Part shown: piece by piece, positions 26,220-37,545 of the stretch
Layout of the letters: each line of letters begins with the position of its first letter
Numbering within the stretch: position 1 is the stretch's first letter
Source of the DNA: Glandiceps talaboti
Taxonomy: Eukaryota > Hemichordata > Enteropneusta > Spengelidae
Length of the DNA: 64,000 nt
NCBI RefSeq assembly: GCF_964340395.1
Contig: NC_135558.1
Coordinates: forward strand, 22,134,064-22,198,063
Direction of reading: 5' to 3'
The notes under the pieces: generated by a model
Databases searched by the model: none
Told to the model about the DNA's origin: nothing
What the model saw: the letters and a program-made list of their open reading frames with translations, nothing else
Translations under genes and position numbers: made by a program

Positions 26220-27120
26220 TGAATGGAGACATGATTTAAAAGAAATTGGAGGCAACAAATACTACAAAGTTCAGGAAATGGCTCAATTTCGATAATTCAA
26301 CCTAGAGATCCAGGTCAGGGCCAAAGAAAGTTTAAACCTGGCAGTGTGTGTGTGTGTGTGTGAGTGTGTGTGTGTGGGGGGGGGGGGGGGGGTTATACTT
26401 TGAATGTAGTCTCTATGGATTAGAGATTTTGAGTTATGTGGTAAATCATCATTGTACAATCGCTGCAATTGAGTAAAAAGTGACACGAACACCAAAAGTA
26501 ATGCATGTGTATGTTTATCTTGTTCTGTATCACCTAAAGACATGATCTAAAATAAATTAGTCATATATAATTGTTACAAAGTGTCTGCAATATGCAAATA
26601 ATGGATTAATTATGATTGTCTAAACTATAGGTTAAGGACACTTAACACTTGTAAGGACACAAAGGTCACTGTTAGACAAGCAATTTTGCATATGCTTATA
26701 TGGGTTAGACACTTGGATCTAGTCTCTATGTATTAACGTTTTTGAGTTATGCAGTAATAGAATGCTGGTTTACAAATATGGCTGCCATTTAGTGAAAGCA
26801 ATGCTTGTGTATAGTTCTGTCCTTCAATATTAGTTGAGAAAATGATTTAAAAGAAATTGACTATGTAAATATTATAATGTGTCTGTGATAGGCAGGAATT
26901 AACAATATGTAAATACTACAATGTGTCTGTGATAGCATGAATTGGTTTGATTTTGATAATTGGTCCTGATGGTTTAGGTCAAAGATAAAAGGTTTCAAAA
27001 GATAGCTTATCTGCTAACATGGGTAGACGTTTGAATGGAGTCTCTATCTAGTACTTTTGTATTGTTTTGCTGTAGCTTGAAAGAAATCGTACATTGCATA
27101 TCTGTGAAATGACATATTAC
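26220..27120. repeat. About 305-bp degenerate tandem repeat, roughly 3 copies
   Basis: The landmark ATGATTTAAAAGAAATTG recurs near 26232 and 26842, with a variant near 26534. A second landmark, AGTCTCTAT, recurs near 26408, 26717 and 27040. Between them lie related words such as TACTACAATGTGTCTG. A (TG)n plus poly-G tract (26344-26392) interrupts the first copy. Confidence 0.6.
26344..26392. repeat. (TG)n followed by a poly-G run
   Basis: About 17 TG units with one A substitution, then about 15 G. On the minus strand this gives a proline/histidine-rich spurious ORF. Confidence 0.95.
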
Positions 27121-28140
27121 GGTCAAACGGACGCATGGAGTCCGTTGTAATAGTCCCCCCCCCCTTTCGAGGGACTAAATATCAGGTGAACTTTCAACTC
27201 GGATGTCTTCACAATTGAGTCATCTTTTGTTAAAAAGCAAACTACCGAGTAGACCATGTTTAAGATGCATAGCGTGTGTTCATGCATTAAGTTCTGTGAA
27301 TTTCACATTCACCAAGACGCCCTTGGCAAGATCATTTGTCGTCAATAACTCGAGCTGTTGTTGTTACTATTTTCGCTGAAAATCAAGGTGATGCCAAGCT
27401 GTGCTTGAGAGTAGTGCGCTGTTACTTTGTAATCTACGTTCTTTATAAAAATGTCACTGCAATTTGGAAATCAATTAGGTATGTAGACATGAGTGAAATG
27501 TGACACAGTTGATCTAATGTGGAGTATTTACAAATACACGTTATACAAGTCAAAGTGGATGGTTTGTAAGATCGTATTTGACATAGGTTTTAATACCTTA
27601 CCTCCACATTTATCAACACAAATCGTTATGATAGACTATATAAGAAAAAACATTGTCATATCCAATCAGTACTGACGTTTACAACGGAAGGCGTTACTAT
27701 GGACACGGTACCGGTAATTTCAACAAATGTTCCTGTCATGTGGATTTAACTATAATATAATTTAATATAACAATGATTTGAAATATTGAAAGATAGATGG
27801 AGTGGGAAAGCAACCATTAGTAAAGTCATTATATTACAAGGTTTCTCAATTTTCAAATGATTCATGAAAACATAATTGCATACATGGTAACCTTGCTCTA
27901 ACGCAATGTATGTAAGAATACGGAAATACTAGAGGAGACTTGGATTCGACAAGAACAATTCAATAAATGTCTGATTAGACACTTCATAGCTTCCACATTT
28001 TGTGCAGATAGCTTCTCATTCGAATTCACTAAATGCTTTAGACATTTGGAGATGAAACCATGCTATTGTAGTATTTACATATGACGACACTTGCTATTAA
28101 GCAACACATGATCTAGTTTCTGCGTCCATCTGTTTGCCTG
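27121..28140. other. Unique DNA, nothing recognised
   Basis: A short poly-C tract occurs near 27155. A 60-codon ORF at 27493-27675 has no motif. Confidence 0.6.
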
Positions 28141-28173
<33 letters not shown>

Positions 28174-28188
28174 CCTCCCTCTCTCCCT

Positions 28189-28282
<94 letters not shown>
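28141..28282. repeat. Poly-C then (CT)n microsatellite
   Basis: Ten C followed by about 130 bp of CT dinucleotides with CCCT interruptions. This is a strand-asymmetric polypurine/polypyrimidine tract that could form H-DNA. The Arg-Glu ORF on the minus strand is a product of the repeat. Confidence 0.95.
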
Positions 28283-28287
<5 letters not shown>

Positions 28288-28926
28288 AGTTGATGACATT
28301 CACGAAATTATGTCCTGCCACCCAAAGTCTGACGAAACCTTGCTGCAAAACGATAATTTCTCTTTATATGGCCTTGGATGCATACAGTAATTGGTAAGAA
28401 TATGGTGCAGTAATGGTTCAGTACCAGTCAAAACACGTAGCACAGATATCAATAGTTTGGCGGCACTAATATCGATCGAAGTAACCTTAAAAACCAAAAT
28501 CAATCGTGGGTGTTATTGGAAGGCAAACATGTATGTCATTCCTACACTGATTTCATTTAAAATGGCAATCTGGATTGGAAATGAATATTTATTTTGGAAT
28601 TTTAAACACCTTTACTTAGTCTGCTTTTATACTGGATAAAAATAAACGTGAAACAGCAAAAACTAAGTCGATATTTGGACCTCATTACAGCAATAACCTT
28701 AAAATGTCTATCAAAGCCTCTCCTGGTTCGTACAGGACAGTGATCTATAAGCAAACTGGGTATACATAATTAATAATGTTTAATAACAAGGACAGAACAA
28801 ATATTAAACTATGTATCGTGTTTGACGATGTTCAGTGTATAAAGAAACACATAGCATACATATGTATATTCCATCGCCATACAAGTACATGTGAAAACGT
28901 GATTGCAAGATGGGGCATTCATCTTA
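28283..28926. other. Unique DNA, nothing recognised
   Basis: Two overlapping short ORFs (28300-28503 minus and 28391-28639 plus) show no recognisable motif. Confidence 0.55.
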
Positions 28927-30880
28927 GGGACTCGTCAGTTTCTTCGGCCGGGGGTGGGGGATGGGAGGGGCCGGTGGATTGGTGGGGGTCACCCTGTTTT
29001 TGAAATTGTGGATGGGGGGGGGTCATGCTGTTTTGAAAATTGTGGATGGGGAGGGGAGGTCATTGAGTTTTGGATTGTGATGGAAGAAAAAAAATCCTTT
29101 TCTACAATGACATATAGCCTTGTCTGAAATGTGGTACTTGTAAATATTTGTTATTGTCCCTGTTTCGTACATCAATTCTTTAACATTACTTCACGTAGAG
29201 TTCAAACATAACTATACATATACAATTTAGTGTCAGCTCAAGGGTTGGCACTCTTTACCAAAATGTTGATGGTGTCCAAACCGAAGCGTATGTGTTATTA
29301 ATTTTATTACACCGTACACTCATTGTCCAGTCATTCACATAGATACTCTTCATTCATCATCAGTCGTCATCAATAGAAGAAAAGTTTCTCTTTGATGATG
29401 CATTTCAAAATTGTACTTGCATATAAATCATCTAATATGGACATGGCCTGCATTATTTGGAGGAGATCGACTGTCCCAACAGCTAATATGTAATTATATT
29501 TATTAAATTTCTGCAAGAAATAAACTTTTGTGTCTCCCTATAGATACTTTGTCACCTCGAATTCGCAACACTGGAAAAGATGATCATAAGAGAAGCGCAA
29601 GAGTCGAAATAACATCAGCGGGCAATAGTGCCGGGCATTAGTCTTTGCACACGCGGGTAATAGTCTATTTAATGAAGATTATGTGATTCGATTCTGACTA
29701 ATGACAGCTTGTGTAAGAATGTCGAGGTGTAATAAAACGTTTTAAGAACACATTTCAACCCTATATAAGTTATAAAAAATTGTTTCTGATACTTGATGGT
29801 GCTGTCTTTTAAAGCATGGAGGTTATTGTCTGAGAGTGTCTGAATAGTCTTTAAAATTGACTTTTCAGAGTAATATCCCTCCAGGGCTTCTAGGGCCTTA
29901 GGGGAGACCCCCTTGCATCCCTCACATGAGGTGGACACATCCTAGTCTCAAGCGCTTCCCCTTACCTCTTACTGTCAAGATACTCTCAAACTATATATCA
30001 AAAATATTTCAACCCTATGTAGTTGCTTTTTACATGTTGCTGCTGTCTTGTAAATCTTGGAAATTATTGTCTGAAAGTGTCTTAATATTCTGAAAATTGA
30101 CTTTTCAGAGTACATATCCTCCAGGGCTTCTAGGGGACAACCCCTCTAGGACCCCCCCCCCCCTTGGACACATCCCATTCTCAAGCTCTTCCCCTACCTC
30201 TTACTGTCAAGATGCTATCAAACAATATTTCAAAAATATTTCAACCCTATGTAGTTGCTTTTTACATGTTGGTGTTGTCTTTTAAACTTAAGACATTATT
30301 GCTTGAAATTATCTGAATAGTCTCAAAATTGACTTTTCAGAGTATAAAACCTCCAGGACTTCTAGGGGGAGACCCCTAGCACCCGTCACATAAGGTAGAC
30401 ACATCCCAGTCAAGCTCTTCCCCTTACCTCTTACTGTCAAGATGCTATCAAACTATATTTCAAAAATATTTCAACCCTATGTAGTTGCTTTTTACACGTT
30501 GGTGTTGTCTTGTAAAGCTTGGAAATTATTGTCTGAAAATCTCTGAATAGGCTCAAAATTGAATTTTAAGAGTAAAAATAATCGGACCCCATGAGAGGTG
30601 TACATATTCCCTTCTCAAGCTTTCCCCCTACTTTTCACTATCAAACACTTTTTGGAATACATTTTCGCTGTGTAGTCAATAATTATACGATAGTGCTATC
30701 CCGGGATCTTATAAAGTATTTGCAAGACGCACGGTCAAGCAGTCAACACTGACTCATGATCAAAAATATTTGTCCTGTGAATATGATATATGGGGCGGGG
30801 GTCAGTGATTTTTTGTCGGCTATATGGAAGAATCCATCGACCCCCCCCCCCACCCCCGGCTGGAGAAACTGACTGGTCCC
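28927..30880. mobile_element. Non-autonomous TIR element, PIF/Harbinger-like
   Basis: The left end at 28927 reads GGGACTCGTCAGTTTCTTCG and continues into a GGGGGTGGGGG tract. The right end at 30880, read on the minus strand, starts GGGACCAGTCAGTTTCTCCA and continues into the same tract. I count 30 of 34 matching positions. TTA flanks both ends (28924-28926 and 30881-30883), as expected for a 3-bp target duplication. GGG-starting termini with TWA duplications are characteristic of PIF/Harbinger. No transposase ORF is present, and the interior is largely ~230-bp tandem repeats. An alternative is two solo ends of related copies. Confidence 0.65.
29755..30640. repeat. About 230-bp tandem repeat, 4 degenerate copies
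   Basis: TTTCAACCCTAT recurs near 29755, 30010, 30238 and 30468. Each copy is followed by an ATTGTCTGAAAG-like segment, AAATTGACTTTTCAGAGTA, CTCCAGGGCTTCTAGG and CTTACCTCTTACTGTCAAGA. The copies lie inside the TIR element at 28927-30880. The 89-codon minus ORF at 29669-29938 covers one copy and is not preserved in the others. Confidence 0.85.
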
Positions 30881-31200
30881 TTATGTGTGATTTCACAAGT
30901 TTGCAAACGTCAAATCGATCAATGAGGCAAATCGGCCATTTGCAAGAGTTTCTTGATAACATTATCGTAATTAGATATTGTTCAGATAAGTTACCATGAT
31001 AAGGTAAAATTTAGCCTGACTACGTCACGAGCTGTTATGTTCCTTGCTTCACAGGCTAGCTGGTTGTGATACTTTCAACTCGCTAATTTAGCCTCGCTCC
31101 AATGGGCATTATCCGCATGCCTGTCCGTGTCTTTTTATGGAGTTATGTTGACAGTCAATAAGAATTGATCCAAGAATCGCAGTACACACAAATACACAAG

Positions 31201-31202
<2 letters not shown>

Positions 31203-31260
<58 letters not shown>
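31203..31260. repeat. (CA)n microsatellite
   Basis: About 29 uninterrupted CA units. Confidence 0.97.
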
Positions 31261-31262
<2 letters not shown>

Positions 31263-31510
31263 GCCCCACAACCACCACCATACAACTGATGAACATGATA
31301 AATGTCTAACAAGTATGTCAATGAAGATAAGAATGTTAGGGAATGTACATATTTTACTTCCAGAGGGGCAGGAGGATTTTCAGGGGCCATCAATTTTTCA
31401 TGAAAAATTAGGAAGGGCACAGAAAATTTCAACAGTATTTCAGGGGGGCAATGGAAAAACCCCACTTTGTTTTTAACTAAGCAAAAAACTACTTGCAATC
31501 CAGCCTCTTC

Positions 31511-32006
31511 TCAAAGTAACCTGCCCTCAAGAATGTGCAGGAATTGTTTCTCCAATATCACTATCACTATTATCAAAAGTACTTTCAGTATTGTCAGTTT
31601 TCTGTTACTTTCAATAATACCTATTACACTAGTGTCAGATTCACTCTCATCAGAGTCACTACTGTCTGTTTCAGTTCCATTAGTGATATCAGTTAGAATT
31701 TCATTTGGAGTCATTTTTCTTGAATTAAAGTCAGTGGGTAAAATATATGCCACCCGTGTACTAATTCACTGGGAAAGCAAAGGATCTGGATTCTTTTTTG
31801 TGAACTCACATGACATTTAAAGTGAAAATATTCAGAAAATGAACAGGAAACCTTATCTTTACAAGATACTGTGTTTGATATATTATTGAATTTGATAAAC
31901 CCTCTTTGCTATTCTGATAAATTATCCAAGCAGTTTTCCAAAGTATCAGTTTTGGTCCTTGGGCTGTGTGTACACAAACTTCAGTCCAATAATACTCACT
32001 TGGCAA
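31511..32006 (-). pseudogene. Degraded acidic/serine-rich reading frame, possible transposon remnant
   Basis: Two minus-strand ORFs adjoin here. The one at 31511-31753 contains MTPNEILTDITNG followed by a Ser/Asp/Glu-rich stretch (SSDSDESESD). A second acidic Ser-rich stretch continues in a neighbouring frame just downstream, so at least one frameshift must separate them. The upstream ORF, 31806-32006, has no clear motif. Low-complexity acidic N-termini are common in piggyBac- and Harbinger-type transposases, but I see no catalytic domain. This could equally be a chance acidic ORF or an exon of an unknown gene. No function is assigned. Confidence 0.25.
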
Positions 32007-32352
32007 AACAGTCTTTCATTTCAATAGATGATTGCCCAGCTGAACACTCTGCACGACTGCTTCATATTTAGCAAGTTTAGTGTATTGAATATGTACACCA
32101 CTTACATACCACTTATGAGAAATTTTGAGTATCTTTGTTCCATATTTTCTTCAACTTCAAGTCTCCCCCCTGAAGTTGAAAGTTACAATTTATTGATAAA
32201 GTGCACTGAAACTATCAATATTCAACTTTTCAATACAGCCTGTAAAGTTATAGCAGTTGAGCAGTGAATTTATGAAATTCATTCTAACAATGAACACATG
32301 TCAACCTGAGTAGTTCCCTAACACGAAAGATGTCGTTATTAGTTTGATTATG
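32007..32352. other. Unique DNA, nothing recognised
   Basis: A 79-codon plus ORF (32028-32267) overlaps the area and lacks motifs. Confidence 0.5.
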
Positions 32353-32425
32353 CATGGAAATGGTAATCTTCTTATCATGATTTACATGGAAATGGTAATC
32401 TTCTTATCATGATTTACATGGAAAT
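32353..32425. repeat. 32-bp tandem duplication plus partial copy
   Basis: CATGGAAATGGTAATCTTCT heads two identical units (32353-32384 and 32385-32416), followed by a 9-bp start of a third. Confidence 0.9.
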
Positions 32426-32591
32426 CATATGTGTATTTAGGTAGTTACACTGTTGAATTGTAGTATTAAAAAAAGGTATGAAAAGTTAAAATATTTATTA
32501 AATGTCGAAGTACCGGTATTTATTTTCACAAGTGAAGTCATCATGTTTACAATAAAATGTTCTTTGACTGCTGTTTATTAGTGCATATTAC

Positions 32592-32657
32592 ACACACACA
32601 CACACACACACACTCACACACACACACACAGAAATGTGTGTGCGTGTGTGTGTGTGT
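32592..32657. repeat. (CA)n and (TG)n inverted dinucleotide tracts
   Basis: (CA)n at 32592-32630 and (TG)n at 32637-32657 lie in opposite orientation around GAAATG. They could pair as a short hairpin. Confidence 0.9.
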
Positions 32658-32879
32658 ATGGGGGGCATGGAAAAAACAAGTATTCTCAGGAGGTGATCAA
32701 TTTTTCCCATGATTTCCTGGGGGGGGGGGGGGTGGGCATCAAAAACATACAACTAGAAGTAAAATCAGGACACTCCCTTAATTTTGATATATCCCTTTCT
32801 CACTATGTACCTAAAACGCCTTACAATTATTACCCCTGATATGGCCCTATAACTGCGCAAAGGCGATGTATACTTCCGC

Positions 32880-33080
32880 ATCTACCCAGGTAGCATACAA
32901 TCACATTTCAACCTCTATCCTACCAGGTCCCAATTATACTGCTGGGTTGACTGAAGCACAGTCGTGGTTCAAATCTTGCCCAAGGACTTCAGGCATTCAG
33001 AAACAAAGGGAGGCCATTAAGGCTCGGACCCACATTCTGCAGATCGAGACTGGCCACTCTAACAATTCGACCATCTTGAC
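32880..33080 (-). mobile_element. Degenerate tRNA-derived SINE, minus strand
   Basis: Read on minus, GATGGTCGAATTGTTAGAG (33057-33075) fits a pol III A box of the Leu/Ser tRNA type. GGGTCCGAGCC (33021-33031) is a decayed B box. The body then carries CTTGGGCAAG, CAGTCAACCCAGCAG and GGGACCTGGTAGGAT. These words resemble SINE bodies I associate with marine invertebrates, a recollection that needs a database match. The ORF at 32866-33135 across it is incidental. Confidence 0.55.
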
Positions 33081-33104
33081 TCCAGAACATAATAATAGTG
33101 GAGT

Positions 33105-34160
33105 AAACATGTCTATGGCCATGATAAAAGTCTAATAAGCATTCTACAAACATGATATCGTCTAATAACCATACCTATAAACAGGATAAGTCTGGCGGAC
33201 ATGTCTATGAGCATCATTAATGTCTAATGAACATATAATAATAACAATCTTTATTTATTTATACTGGATAGTTCTTTAAGCATATAAACACTAGTCTCCC
33301 AAGAAGTCCAGTTAGGGCCACCCCTAGTGTTAATGCAAGAGGAAACCGGAGTATCCGTGGAAAACCTTCGTTGTTCGGTAGAGTCAAACTGATCGACACT
33401 CTTCTTACTTACAGCGTGGTAAATTTAATCGAACCCTGAATGGGGTTCGAACCCCGACTGCAGTGGTAAGAGGAAAGTGGTTTAACCACTCGGCCACCGA
33501 CAACGACAACATGATAAGGGTCTAGTGAACGTGTATGTGGACATGATAAGGATCTAGTGAACATGTCTATGAACACGACAAGGGCCCAGTGAACATGTAT
33601 ATGAACACGATAAGGGCCTAGTGAACATGTATATGAACATGATAAGGGCCTAGTGAACATGTATATGGACACGATAAGGGTTTAGTGAACATATATATGA
33701 ACATGGTAAGGGCCTAGTGAACATGATGAGTTAGCTGTACATGTCTATGCACGTGATAAAAACCTGGTGAACATGTCTAGATGAACATGATACGTCTAGT
33801 GAACATGTCTATGATGAACATGATAAGAACATGGTGAACATGTCTATGAACATGCTAATGGCCTAGTGAACATGTATATGAACATGATAAGTCTAGTGAA
33901 CATATCTATGAACATGATGTGCATCTCTTGTATGAATACGATAGGGGTCGACGAGCGTAAGTCTGATGAACATGTCTATGAACATGATAGGGTCTAGTAA
34001 TTATGTCTATAACATGATAGGGGTCTAGTAATTATGTCTATAACATGATAGGGGTCTAGTAATTATGTCTATAACATGATAGGGGTCTAGTAATTATGTC
34101 TATAACATGATAGGGGTCTAGTAATTATGTCTATAACATGATAGGGGTCTAGTGAAACTA
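33105..34160. repeat. About 31-bp minisatellite, split by a SINE
   Basis: Units combine GAACATGATAAGGG, TCTAGTGAACATG and TCTATG. They are degenerate on the left (33105-33234) and better preserved on the right (33511-34160). The last stretch, about 33990-34150, holds five near-perfect 31-bp copies with TCTAGTAATTATGTCTATAA. Confidence 0.85.
33235..33510 (-). mobile_element. tRNA-derived SINE inserted into the minisatellite
   Basis: On minus, an A box TGGCCGAGTGG (33486-33496) and a perfect B box GGTTCGAACCC (33443-33453) mark a Leu/Ser-tRNA-like head. The body contains CACGGATACTCCGGTTTCCT. The 3' end is AAATAAATAAAG followed by an ATT-rich tail near 33235. The sequence is not a functional tRNA, because the anticodon arm and acceptor pairing are not evident. 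Flanking AACAT on both sides may be a short target duplication. The minisatellite continues on both sides, so the element inserted into a pre-existing array. Confidence 0.8.
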
Positions 34161-35182
34161 ATAGAAGACATGACTCGTGTGACATTTCATCTGGTAACAT
34201 GAAGCCAATAAATACCACATGGCATATATCAAGTAGTGTAAGTACCAATAATTTTAACGATAGTGTTCAGCAGAAGTGACAAAGTTCAAGTGACTCGTAC
34301 ACTCATTCTACCATACAGGTTAAATGTACCTTTTGTGATAGAGTACAAGTTAAATATGGCAATATCATTATTTTTTGACCATAGTTAGTTAATTGCTATA
34401 TAAGGTAGTTTACATTTGACTAATATATGTTGTCATTGAGTGGGAACGATAGCCGAGTATATGCACTGTTTATGTTTCTCCTCTGTCCTTCTTTTAATTT
34501 TTAATTTACGTATTTTTTCTCTATGTTGTCAATGATTCTATTATTTTTCAAATCGTCAAAATATGCGGCTGGTAATTGTCAAGGTTTCATTCATTATCTA
34601 CATGCATGTCAATATGACCATTTATTTTCTACTGTCGGCAACATGTTACAAACAAATTGACTACGGAAATAAATACGAATGCATTCTCTATGAGCTATAT
34701 TTTCAGAATTACTGATATAAACCAATGTTAGATGTATGTAGCAAATATAGGGTATACAGCTAAGAATTGACTGGAATTGTACATATGACGGATTGAAATC
34801 GAACACTAATCATATACTATAAACAAATATACTTAGGAAGCAAACATAATCGGTATTAAGAATTGGATTAATATTTCTTAAAATATTTGAAAAACGTCGT
34901 ACCAAAAATATGTTAATCTCTTTAAATTTGCCATCTATATATAATACCAGTAGTAATTATTCAAACTTGATGTATATTCTATAACCATTAATTCACTTAG
35001 GTAGCAGTTTGACCATGAACATTAATTCTAGATAAAGTCAGACCTATTTATAGAGCAAACAACAAGGGAAAATGCGCATATTGCAATCTCTTCAATTGAG
35101 TCCTAGCTAGCTGACATTATAAAGGAGGTTATCCATGCAAACAAGACTATATAAATTATGCTGTATATATACAAAGGTCAAT
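34161..35182. other. Unique AT-rich DNA, nothing recognised
   Basis: A 65-codon minus ORF (34609-34806) has no motif. No repeat structure seen. Confidence 0.6.
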
Positions 35183-36010
35183 GTTATTTGTGAATATTTA
35201 CAATCATTAGTCATGTGTGACTTTACAGTATACCACCGTTATTTGTGAATATTTAAAATCAATGGTTATCTGTGACTTTACAGTATACCACCGTTATTTG
35301 TGAATATATACAGTCATTGATTGTGAGTGACCTTACAGTATATCAACGTTATATGCGAATCTTTACAATCATTGGTTATCTGTAATTTTACAGTATATCA
35401 ACGTTATTTGTGAATATTTACAGTCATTGGTTGCGAGTGATTTTATAGTATATCAACGTTATTTTAGGATATTTAGAATCATTGGTTGTGAGTAATTTTA
35501 CAGTATATCAACGTTATTTGTGAATATTTACAATCATTGGTTATCTGTGACTTTACAGTATACCAACGTTATAATTTGTGAATATTTGCAATCACCATTT
35601 ATCTGTGACTTTACAGTCTATCAAAATTATTTGTGAATATTTACAATCATTGGTTACGAGTAGTTTCACAGTATATCTACGTTATTTGTCAGTATTTACA
35701 ATCATTGGTTGTGAGTGATTTTACAATAAACCGATGATATTTGTGAATAATGGTCATCTGTGACTTTACAGTCTATCAACATTATTTGTGAATATTTACA
35801 ATCATTGGTTGTGAGTGATTTTACAGTATATCAACGTTATTTGCGAATATTTACAATCATTGGTTGTCTGTGACTTTACAGTATGTGAATGTTATTTGTT
35901 AATATTTACAGTCATTGGTTGTGAGTAATTTTACAGTATATCAACGTTATTTGTGAATATTTACAATCATCGGTTGCCTATGACTTTACAGTGCAGGAAC
36001 GTCATTTCTG
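35183..36010. repeat. 55-bp minisatellite, about 15 copies
   Basis: Units contain GTTATTTGTGAATATTTACA, ATCATTGGTT, then GTGAGTGATT or ATCTGTGACT, and TTACAGTATATCAAC. The two alternatives GTGAGTGATT and ATCTGTGACT alternate irregularly, so the array has two subtypes. Confidence 0.92.
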
Positions 36011-36179
36011 ATTATTCGCGATCATTGGTTGTGTAGTTCTAGATTAGCAATCTACTAATTAATGCAAAGTTGGTAAATTTTGATAAGACAGTGATCATGG
36101 CAGGAAATGGGAAAAACAGTGCGAGGAAACAATAGTTATGATGGCAATATTTAAAACTGTATTTGAAATACATATACAG

Positions 36180-36733
36180 ACCAGATTTAAACTGAATGCC
36201 TTCCGTAAGGGCTAAGTTTTGAGATTGTCATTCCTACAGACAATTGTTGGAATACAACAGAACATATGCAATAAGTTATTTTCTCTCATTGATTGCTATT
36301 TGCCCATTGATGTTAGTGATCTCCTGGCCAACGACAACATGTAATGTGAAGCTTTAAAGAACGCTGTAGCATAGCACTCACCGTAGAAAGAGTTTTAATG
36401 GCCAAAAACAAAATAAATTTCTGGTCAGCGCCCATCACTTAAGTACCCCCCTTCCGGTGTTATTTTTTTCTTCTGTAAGCCAATTCAGTCTGCAGATGAA
36501 AGGGAAAACACAAAAGTAACGCTCCCTACATTAATTGCCACCAGTGAAGACAACTGCAAAACTAATCATGAACTAGCCTATGACATATGCCCCACATACA
36601 TACTTGCTGTAAAGTACTAATTAAAAAGCAGTAGATTGATTAACATTTGTTGAGAATGTAAAAAAAATTATCGCATCGTCACACCACTTTAGACAACATT
36701 TCCCTTATGGGAGGCATTCAGTTTAAATCTGGT
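36180..36733. mobile_element. 554-bp MITE-like element with 32-bp terminal inverted repeats
   Basis: The left end starts ACCAGATTTAAACTGAATGC (36180-36211). The right end (36702-36733) is its inverse and finishes GTTTAAATCTGGT. The 32-bp arms differ at two positions. The ends match the 3' end of the tandem-core family (CATTCAGTTTAAATCTGGT). There is no ORF of note and no obvious target duplication. It may be a derivative formed from two 3' ends of that family in opposite orientation. Confidence 0.8.
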
Positions 36734-37545
36734 TGTAAGTTGCTATATCTCATTTGGAGTTTGACTGAGTACTTTATATCTAGAGTGATTTTAATGCATA
36801 ACAAAAAAATTCATTAACACTGTAAGCTATATCAACTAATTGTATAGGACACATCCGCTTTGTTATGGTTAACATATGTACTAAATTATATTGAAATTCA
36901 AGTATGATATATCCTAATTACCGAAAATCATTAATCATGCAAATTAGTTATTAACACTGTAAGGTACATCAACAAACTTTATAGGGCGTATGAACTTTGT
37001 TATGGTTAATGTATGAAGTAAATTATATTGAAATTGAAGTATGCAGTCTTAAGATATAGCCTAATTACCGAAAATAAATAATTATGCAAATTATTCACTA
37101 AATCTTCAAGCGAAATCAACAACTTTTATAGGAGATATGCACTCTGTTATGTTTAACGTATGTACTAAATTGTATTGAAAGTGAAGTATGCAGTCTTAAG
37201 ATATAGCCTAATTATCGAAAATCATTAATTATGCAAATTATTCATTAACACTGTAAGGTACATCAACTAACTTTATAGAATAGAGTAAATTATATGGAAA
37301 TCGAAGTATGCAGTCTTAAGATATTGCTTAATTAGTTGATTTCATTGATATGCAATTTCCCTAATTAAACATTAACAGATCTGGCTCAAAACCTAATCAG
37401 GTCTAGCCATTATCCTTAAGATTATACAATCTACATTTCATTACAATTGAGCCAGCCGATTTTTAGCAAAATGGTGACACAGACATAGACACACACAAAC
37501 ACAGACATTTCTGCCCTAAAGTATCCCCTTCCTTACGGAAGAAAA
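36734..37545 (-). mobile_element. Tandem-core interspersed element, copy 2
   Basis: This minus-strand copy begins near 37545 with CTTCCGTAAGGAAGGGG and then a decayed GTCTGTG-rich zone. Its core has about four ~145-bp monomers with TTAACACTGTAAGG, CCTAATTACCGAAAATCA and TAAGATATAGCC. It abuts the TIR element at 36180-36733, whose outer arm supplies the family's terminal sequence, so the two may form one composite of about 1.37 kb. Confidence 0.7.

Noticed and set aside
33411-33510. Functional tRNA-Leu or tRNA-Ser gene
   Set aside because: A and B boxes are good but the cloverleaf does not close. The adjoining body and tail identify a SINE.
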